Of a stretch of 64,000 bases of DNA, positions 57,064-64,000 are shown in pieces; within the stretch, counting starts at the first letter, position 1; every line of letters begins with the position of its first letter. Position numbers and translations under genes: made by a program. The stretch is taken from contig OX465600.1 in the NCBI GenBank assembly GCA_950022295.1, positions 202,149,782 to 202,213,781 on the forward strand, given 5' to 3'. Origin of the DNA: Bromus sterilis. Lineage: Eukaryota > Streptophyta > Magnoliopsida > Poales > Poaceae. A model generated the notes under the pieces. It was not told the origin of the DNA, searched no databases, and worked only from the letters and a program-made list of their open reading frames with translations.

Positions 57064-57606
57064 CTACACCTTGATGGACCTCCGGTTGATGCTTTCGAGA
57101 AAAACGCCTGGTGGTACGGGCGCCCTGGTCGAACCGATGTTCGCGAGCTCGTCGGCTTCTGTGTTGTTGTCCCTGGTGATGTAGTTGAGCTCGCAACCGT
57201 CGAAATTTCCTTCGAGTTCGTTGTAGAGCTTTTGGTATGCCGCCATGTTGTCGGCTATTGCGTTGCAGTTTCTCATCGTCTGCTGGACGACGAGGTTGGA
57301 GTCCCCGTAAATTATGAGGAGAGTGGCTCCGCACGTTTTGTCCATGCGCATGCCATGGAGGAGTACCTCGTATTCTGCTTCGTTGTTGGAGGCGTGACTG
57401 AAGTTGATCTGGAGGACGTATTTCAGCTTTGTTCCTTTGGGGGAGATGAGTACAACTCCTGCCCCAGCTCCTTGTTGTCTCTTGGACCCATCGAAGAACA
57501 TTGACCATGAGCTTGATAGGTCTGGGGGGCCTGGTGTTTGAACCTCCGTCCACTCAACCAGGAAATCTGGGAGTACTTGGGCTTTGAAGGCTGTTGGGTG
57601 CTTGAA
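57064..57606 (-). pseudogene. Second (archaeal-type) RNase H of element E
   Basis: MFFDGSKRQQGAGAGVVL followed by NNEAEYEVLLHGM and IYGDSNLVV gives the D..E..D pattern of an extra RNase H. This domain placed after the first RNase H is the signature of the Tat lineage. The frame is open from 57606 down to a TAG just before 57064. It is separated from RT by a TAG at 57607-57609. Confidence 0.82.
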
Positions 57607-58917
57607 CTACAGGTCACGTGGGTTGAGCTCGATGTTCCACTCGGCGACTCGCCCGGTTGCTCCAGGGTTATTGAGTATGTCGGCGAGTGGTGCGCTCCTC
57701 ACGGTTGTGATAGGGTGCTCGTCGAAGTATTGGGACACCTTTCTTGAGGTCATGATGATGGCTAGTAGTAGCTTCTGATAGTGCGGGTACCGCTGCTGGG
57801 ATTTGGTCAGTAGCATGCTGAGGTAGTAGATTGGTCTCTGGAAGCTCTGGACTTTTCCTTCTTCTGCGCGTTCGACAACGAGTGTTGTGCTTACCACACT
57901 GCTGCGTGCTTCCACGTAGAGGTATAGCTTCTCTCGCTCCTTGGGTACCGCCAGGATTGGTGGGGTCGAAAGCGTCTTTTTCAGGTCCACGAATGCTTGG
58001 CGGGCTTCCTCCGTCCACTCGAATTTCTCTCCTTTCCTGAGCAGCTGGTAGAAAGGCAGCGTGCGTTCTCCCAGTCTGCTGATGAAGCGGCTTAGGGCTG
58101 CGAGTTTTCCAGTGAGCTGTTGTACTCCTTTGACGTCGGTTGGTTCTTGCATGCGGGCGATGGCTTGGACTTTCTCGGGGTTTGCTTCGATCCCGCTGGC
58201 AGAGACCATGTAGCCGAGCAGCTTTCCTGCCGGTACGCCGAATGCGCACTTCTTTGGGTTGAGTTTGATTCTGTATTTGTTGAGTGCCGCGAAGGTTTCG
58301 CGCAGGTCGTCGAGTAGTGGGGCTGCTTTATAGGTCTTGATGACGATGTCATCCACGTAGACTTGCACGTTTCTTCCGATTTGCTCTTTCAGGCAGGCCT
58401 GCATCATTCGTTGGTAAGTGGCGCCTGCGTTTTTTAGCCTGAAGGGCATGGTATTGTAGCAGAATACTCCGTAGGGGGTGATGAACGATGTGTGTTCTTC
58501 GTCTTCTTCCTTCATTCTGATCTGGTTGTATCCTGAGTAATCGTCAAGAAAGGAGAGTAGGTCGCACCCTGCTGTTGAGTCGATTATCTGATCGATTCTA
58601 GGCAGGGGGAAGTTATCCTTCGGGCAATGTTTGTTGACTGGTCCGTAGTCGACACACATGCGTAGCACGGTCGTGTCTTTCTTTGGCACCAGCACTGGGT
58701 TGGCTATCCAGGTGGCTTTCTTCGTTTCTCGGATGAACTGGGCGTCGAGTAACCGGTTAACTTCCTCTCCGATTTCTTTGCGCTTGGGCTCCGAGAATCG
58801 TCTCAGCGCTTGCTTCACTGGCCTCGTGTTTGGCTTGATGCGTAGGGCGTGTTCCGCGAATTCGCGTGGTATCCCAGGCATGTCGGCTCGTGATCTTCCG
58901 GGTGCACGTGGAAGCAA
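57607..58917 (-). pseudogene. RT and first RNase H of element E
   Basis: 436 codons, open. The start region REFAEHALRIKPN leads into RT with MCVDYGPVNKHCPKDNFPLP, DDYSGYNQI and the catalytic YVDD (in VQVYVDDIVIK). RNase H follows (YLYVEARSSVVSTTLV; the usual Asp reads Glu). It ends at TAG after NPRDL, within the tether to the second RNase H. Upstream, gag and protease are missing. Confidence 0.85.
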
Positions 58918-59541
58918 GGATCGATTTCGATTCCTCGACTCATGTCTTGGTTCTTGATGAGGTTGGCGAATTCATCCGGCCTTCGATCTGGGTCGTAGTA
59001 CTCGCCAACAGGTGTCTCGGAGTCACTGTCTTTGTTGACGGAAGATGCTCGTGCGGCGGTATGTCGTCGAGTGGTCGTCAGTTGCGCGACTGCGTGATGT
59101 GGCTCGTTCATTGGGGCTCTACCGTAGTTATCCCATGCGCGCCTTTTGGGTCGTCGGTTCCTTCTGCCTTGACGGTGATTCTGCTGATCGCTGGGTTCGA
59201 TCTCGTAGTCATTGTCTTGATGTGCGGCGGGTGCCCGGGCGGTGGTGTGTTGTCGGAAGATTTGCGAGTCCTCCGCTGCGCGTCGCAGTTCGTCAAGCGG
59301 GATCCCTTCGTAGAGGCCCCTCGCTGTTCTTCTGGGTCGTCGACTCCTACGGCGCTGGCGCTGTGCTTGGTTGTCATCGTAATATTGGTCCTAGCATGAC
59401 TGTAGCTCGAGTGGTCTTGATGGGGCGGCGGAGATGTCCGCCGTGATCTTGAATCCTTCGAGTGGGCTAAGTCTGGGTCTTGCCCTTGAGTTGTAGCTTG
59501 CTGAAGATAGGACCGCCGAGATCGTGATCCCAACCTGCGTA
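58918..59541 (-). pseudogene. gag N-terminal remnant of element E
   Basis: Only about 620 bp separate primer site and RT. The minus frame down to 59108 is open and Ser/Thr/His-rich (MTTKHSASAVGVDDPEEQ, NTPPPGHPP), as in the low-complexity start of Tat gag. A second frame to 58918 contains DSDSETPVGEYYDPDRRPDE. No Gag core, knuckle or protease is seen, so a deletion of a few kb is inferred. Confidence 0.5.
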
Positions 59542-59542
59542 G

Positions 59543-59560
59543 TTCCCACAGACGGCGCCA
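59543..59560 (-). other. Primer binding site of element E
   Basis: The reverse complement TGGCGCCGTCTGTGGGAA lies two bases from the 5' LTR. This GGCGCC-type site is common in grass Tat elements. Confidence 0.8.
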
Positions 59561-59562
59561 AT

Positions 59563-60000
59563 TGACGGGGATCAACCCCGGCAAATCCCATGGTCAGGGA
59601 CCCTGGGTTAGTCATGAGAGGCGCAGGTTGGACGATAGCTCGTCGGCAAACAGGGAGGCTCGCTCCTGCTCGATATTATTGATTAGGGAGATGCGATTAC
59701 AGAGGAAGCCATGGCTGGAGCTCTCAGGGCTAGGGTTACAGGTGAGATTGGATATATTTGGCGTCGCCCCTCCAAGCCCTTATATACCGGGCTAGGTCTC
59801 GGGGAATTCATCTACGTGTACAGGTCAACTTTCCTAACCCTAGCTTGCTCCTTACGGCAGGTCTTCGCACCTTCCTTGTGAGTCGAGGACTTCTACGTCG
59901 GTGCCATCCAGTGGGCCGGGGCTGTATCTTCATGGGCCTTCTGCCTTCATGGACACCAGGTGGGCTCATCCGTAGGAGTCATGAGGTCACCCCCTCGTCA
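59563..60000 (-). repeat. Element E 5' LTR (right)
   Basis: 438 bp. Minus-strand TATA box TATATAAG at 59779-59786. It differs from the left LTR at 11 positions. Confidence 0.93.
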
Positions 60001-60005
60001 ACAAG
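60001..60005. repeat. Target site duplication of E, right copy (ACAAG)
   Basis: Pairs with ACGAG at 22095-22099 (one difference). Confidence 0.82.
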
Positions 60006-61811
60006 TGAGAGGAATTATCCCACGCACGACTTGGAGCTTGCAGCAGTTGTGCACACTTTGATCACTTGGCAACACCTTCTCTTAGGGAGGAAGGTGGATG
60101 TGTTCACCGATCACAAGAGCCTGAAGTACTTGTTCACTCAGCCAAATCTGAACTTGAGGCAAAGAAGATGGCTTGAAACCGTTACTGAGTACACAGTTGA
60201 TATTCAGTACACACCTGGGAAGGCGAACGTCATAGCTGATGCGCTGAGCCGCAAGGGCGATTGCAATAATATCCAGGTGCAGAAGATCCACCCTGATTTG
60301 TGTGAGTCCTTTCGAAGGCTCAATCTCGAGCTAGTTCCAGCAGGCTACCTTGCCAACCTTGTGGTAGAGCCCACTATCCATGAGAAGATCCGTGAAGCTC
60401 AGTCTGGAAGCTCAATGATACAAAAGATCAAGCAGGGTATTGCCGCCTCAGTTCCAAAGTACGGTTGCTTTTCAGTGCATAATGACGGCACCGTGTTGTT
60501 CGAAGAGCGAGTTGTTGTTCCCAAGGAGGGAGATCTCAGAGAGGTCATCATGAAGGAAGCCCATGATTCCAAGTATTCTATTCACCCTGGCAGTACAAAG
60601 ATGTATCAAGATCTCAAGCAAAGCTTTTGGTGGACTCGTATGAAGCGGGATGTTGCCCGTTACGTGTCTCAGTGTGACATGTGCAGGAGAGTGAAGGCAC
60701 AACACCAGAAGCCTGCAGGGTTGCTTCAACCACTTGAGATTCCGGAGTGGAAATGGGATCACATAGAGATGGATTTCATCACAGGCTTCCCCTTGTCGCA
60801 GAAGAAGAACAATGCCATCTTTGTTGTCATTGACAATCTTTCCAAAGTTGCCACTTCTTTCCAGTGAAGGACTCCATTTCAGCAGCTCAGTTGGCGGATT
60901 TGTACACCGCAAGAGTTGTATCTTTGCATGGAATTCCCAAGAAGATCAGTTCCGATAGAGGCATCCTTTTCACCTCTAAGTTCTGGCAGGCCTTTCAAAA
61001 GGCGATTGGTACGATAGTGTTGTTCAGTACTGCTTATCACCCTCATAAAAGTGGGCAAGTCGAGCGCGTGAACCAAATCCTCGAGGACATGCTTAGAGCA
61101 TGTGTCATCTCCTTTGGCATGAAGTGGGAAGAGTGCTTGCCGTATGCTGAGTTCTCTTACAACAACAGCTATCAGGCAAGTCTGCAGGCAGCGCCATTTG
61201 AAGTCTTGTATGGCCAGAAGTGCAGGACACCTTTGAACTGGTCCGAGACAGGTGAGAGGCAGCTGTTCGGTCCAGATGTGATCCAGGAGGCAGAGGACAG
61301 AGTGAAGATTGTCCGAGAGCACCTAAAGGCAGCACAGTCTAGGCAGAAGGCCTATTATGACAAAAGGCACCGTGGTGTAGCGTTTCAGGTTGGTGATTGG
61401 GCGTACCTGAGAGTGTCTCCGTTGAGGGGAACTCACCGCTTTGGCATCAAAGGAAAGCTCGCTCCAAGATTTGTCGGACCTTTCCGCATCCTTGAGACGA
61501 GAGGACCTCTTGCCTTTCGGCTCGAGCTTACAGAGAGTCTGTCCATGGTGCATGACGTGTTCCATGTGTCCCAGCTAAAGCAGTGCTTCAAGCAGCCAGA
61601 GCAGGCTCTTGACTTGGGCGAGATACAGCTGAGTGCGGACCTTTCCTACTCAGAGCGTCCAGTCTGTGTTCTTGAGACGTCCGAGCGCAAGACTCGAAAC
61701 AAGACCGTCAAGTTCCTGAAAGTTCCGTGGGCACATCATTCGGAGAAGGAAGCAACGTGGGAGCGTGAAGATCATCTCCGTTCTGAGTATCCTGAGTTGT
61801 TTCAGGCTTAG
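60006..61811 (+). pseudogene. pol of element D, part 2 (rest of RNase H, integrase, chromodomain), frameshifted
   Basis: It continues D's RNase H ([15 protein letters not shown]). Integrase has the HHCC finger ([11 protein letters not shown] ... CDMCRRVK), the first Asp in MDFITGF, the second in SSDRGILF and the Glu in GQVERVNQ. A single-base deletion at about 60850-60865 moves the frame. The C-terminal chromodomain (KTVKFLKVPWAHHS ... EREDHL) ends at TAG 61809-61811. Confidence 0.9.
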
Positions 61812-61832
61812 ATCTCGGGACGAGATCCTGTG

Positions 61833-61847
61833 TTGGTGGGGGAGTGT
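61833..61847 (+). other. Polypurine tract of D
   Basis: TTGGTGGGGGAGTGT lies directly before the 3' LTR. It follows the near-palindrome ATCTCGGGACGAGAT that also ends pol in F and C. Confidence 0.75.
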
Positions 61848-64000
61848 TGTAACAGCCCATTTGCAATAATAAGAAATCAACATGATATTGTACCTTGTCT
61901 TATGACTTTGTAACTTTGCATGATACTAGAATTTGACATTTCATGTGGTGATTTCAATTTGCATTGGGATTGGAGCCCATTTGGTTTGTTTGAATTTGCA
62001 TCCAAAATGGTTCAAGAAGGTGTTTAAAGATTATTCTTTGTTGCATGCATAATCTCCTTGACCCCAATCTTGGCATAGTCAATTCCTTGCCCTTCCCAAG
62101 ATTTTTAAAAGCCTTGCCCCATTTTTTTGCAACTCCAAAAATGTGGGCCACAGTTCAATGTGATTTGAATTTCCAAAAATGGTCCCACATTTTAGTTGCT
62201 CTAAAAATGACCAAACCAATTTTAGAAATTGGAGAATATATCAAAGATCATTTTGCATGTTTTTGTGTGATTTATTTCCTTGTGGATATCCCTTGAAAAC
62301 TCCCCATGTGCTTTCTGTTTTGTTAAATAGAAAATAGCCTGGGGTTTCTCGTTTCCCTGTCTTTTCTCTCCTTTTCTCCAAGCCCAGCCCAACTGGGCCT
62401 CTCCTCCCCGCAGCCCAGCTAGCCCTGTCCAGCGAAGCGGTACGCAAGGGTTGTCCTGGCCACCCGATCTCCATCGGACGCTCCCCTTCCCTCACCTTTC
62501 CATGCTGGAGATGTCCCCGCCGGAGTCCCTCTCACAGCCGGGCCGGAGCATCGATGTCGACGCTGGCCGACGTGGCTCCAGTGCGTCCCTTTATCAGGAG
62601 AAGCCCTCGCTGGCCTTAGTAACCCTAGGCCACTCCGTTCCCCCTCTCAATTCGTTCCGCCGCCGCCCCCATGGACGTCGGGTTCCTCCCCTGTTCCGCC
62701 TGACGCCGGTGAGGTCGACGAGCAATTCGTCGCCGTTCTTCCTTCCTGTTGGCCGCGCGTTTGCGAGCGCGTTCCTGAGAGTGCTGTTGACCCGCTTCCA
62801 TGCACAGGTCGACGGTAGCTTCTCGAGATTCATCCCTCATCGTGGAAGCCGTCGCGGACCCCTTTCTTCCCCGACGACGGCTACGATCGACTCCTTCCCC
62901 TCCAGTTGCTCGAGGTCGCCTCTTGCGCCTCCTAGGTGAGCTACATCTCCGCCCCTTGCCCGTAGCTCGTCTCGTTTCGTCCCGCGTCGTAGCACCGTAG
63001 AATCCCCGCCGATGAGCCACCGTGTCGGGCAAGCCGTGACCGCCGTGTCCATGGCGCGCTTTGGGCTTGTTCGCGCGGGTTGTAGCCGTGCGCTAGACAC
63101 GCTAGTGGCACCCAGGGTGTCCCCTTGCGTCTGTGCGATCTCGCTGTCGCCGTTGTGTGAAGAAGTGCAGAACATGTCGCCGTCGTGACCTTCCCGGCGA
63201 GTAAAGGGCCCTCCTTGGGTGTTTTGGTCCCAGATCCGGGCACCCACGATTTCGTGGTAGTGCCCTGCGTCGTTTTGGAGCAGTGGGTGGACGGCTGCCG
63301 TAGCGAGCTCGCCGGAGTTGTTGCCGGTTCAGAGAGGTGCGCACGGATGCAGATGCCTGAAGCAGTGGCCGCCGCCATGTTCAGAGGAGCGTGGAAAGTG
63401 GAGCCGTGCGTCACCGTAAGCGTGGGGAGCAGCAATCCGTATCTGGATGTGCCAGCTTTCGTTTCCTAGTGGCCGCGGAGCTGCCGGAGTTGAGACGGCG
63501 AGGCCAGCTTCGCCGCAAGTCGTCGTCGTCGCCGGGTTTTTCTGAAGCTCAGTGCAGCGGATGCTTACCTCTACTGTCTACAGACCTGTATCAGTTCAGA
63601 GATCATGCAGTAGCGCAGGTGTAGCGAGTAGCAGCAGTGTGCGAGAGGTCGTGGGTTCGATCCCCACGGGAGGACTTCGCCTCCCCCCTTTTTCCCATTT
63701 TTGTAAGCGGCTGACAGCCGGGTCCCACCTGGCAGTGGCGAGAGGCCTGGTGGGCTGGCCCAGAGGAGGAGGAGTAGAGATGGGCCGGTTAGCCGAATCC
63801 AGCCCACTGGGGCTGCAGCCTTCTCCTTTTCCTTTCTTTTTTTCTCTTTTCTCTTTTTTTTTGTTTAAGTCAAATTTTGATTTGAATTCAAATTCAAATC
63901 TGAAATTAAACTTTGAACTCAACCTACCTCAAACATATAATCCAATATATGGTTTTGGGGTAGAAATGCCCATTGATCACAGTGGTGATGTTCATTTTGC
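61848..64000 (+). repeat. Element D 3' LTR, cut by window end
   Basis: 2153 bp matching 14280-16433. The TATA box is mutated (CTTTATCAG), and the A box of the tRNA-like segment is altered (TAGCGCAGGTG), with the B box intact at 63654-63664. About 2.4 kb should follow outside the window, then the rest of C's and A's LTRs. Confidence 0.92.

Larger units (their letters stand above)
22100..60000 (-). mobile_element. Element E: Tat-lineage Gypsy element with antisense B3 gene, interrupted by the F block
   Basis: 438-bp LTRs at 22100-22537 and 59563-60000 (TGACG...CGTCA ends, 11 differences), and a near-perfect target duplication. Primer site and pol read leftwards, so the right LTR is the 5' LTR. 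E's own sequence is 22100-24755 and about 55658-60000; the 31 kb between is the F block. The second RNase H after the first one marks the Tat lineage. Most of gag, the protease and part of the integrase core are missing. On the opposite strand, between pol and the 3' LTR, lies a B3-domain gene. Confidence 0.88.
14280..64000 (+). mobile_element. Element D: decayed Tekay/Del-type chromovirus, interrupted by E, 3' end outside window
   Basis: 5' LTR 14280-18845, primer site, broken gag (19520-20450), broken pol in two parts (20460-22099 and 60006-61811) split by element E, polypurine tract and 3' LTR from 61848. Domain order PR-RT-RH-INT-chromodomain, the single CCHC knuckle and the tRNA-iMet primer site identify the Tekay/Del chromovirus lineage. 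LTR ends are TGTAA...TTACA. About 12 substitutions in the first 270 bp of the two LTRs make it older than E, as nesting requires. Confidence 0.9.

Noticed and set aside
59758..60005. N-terminal part of the 369-codon ORF starting at 59758
   Set aside because: This part is E's LTR read in the opposite direction and joined by chance in frame to D's RNase H.

Overview
The window is intergenic DNA from a large grass genome, most likely a Triticeae species (wheat, Aegilops, barley or rye). It consists of nested LTR retrotransposons almost from end to end. I found no independent host gene, rRNA, functional tRNA or CRISPR array. The lineages recognised are Athila-like Gypsy elements with a GGCGCC primer site, Tekay/Del-type chromoviruses with 4-kb LTRs and a tRNA-iMet primer site, a Tat-type Gypsy element with an extra RNase H, and a small Angela/BARE-like Copia element. 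I do not assign exact family names.

Layout, oldest to youngest. Element A (1-2148 and 9332-9807) is the 3' end of an Athila-like element. Its 3' LTR was hit by a related non-autonomous element B (2149-9326, target duplication GTCGT) and by element C (9808-14279, minus strand, 3.7-kb LTR, 0.6-kb interior). C's second LTR was split by D (14280 to beyond 64000, plus strand, a decayed Tekay element with 4.57-kb LTRs). D's RNase H region was split by E (22100-60000, minus strand, Tat type, duplication ACGAG/ACAAG). E contains a 31-kb block of Tekay-type F elements (24756-55657): a forward tandem array (LTR-interior-LTR-partial interior) joined head-on at about 38485 to a reverse array (partial interior-LTR-interior-LTR). 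A Copia element G (39846-42767, duplication CGATC) lies in one of the reverse F LTRs. The chain A, C, D, E, F, G is six levels deep. LTR divergences counted by eye fit the order: B about 6-7 % over the first 255 bp, D about 4.4 % over the first 270 bp, E 11/438 = 2.5 %.

Coding content. Nearly all gag and pol genes are broken by stops or frameshifts. The best preserved is the reverse F element pol (45563-48982, 1139 codons uninterrupted), but its integrase catalytic Glu is Lys. B keeps an uninterrupted gag-like ORF and no pol. E lacks most of gag and part of the integrase core.

The three most unusual items are these. (1) On the strand opposite E's pol, E carries a decayed gene with its own TATA box, a plant B3-type DNA-binding domain, a Ser/acidic linker and a coiled coil. 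(2) The long LTRs of D, F and partly C share two short exon-like segments with the same reading phase, separated by about 1.2 kb with a GC-AG intron signature; this suggests a spliced acidic protein encoded inside the LTR. (3) The reverse F element has an intact 230-codon ORF between its primer site and gag that is absent from the forward copies.
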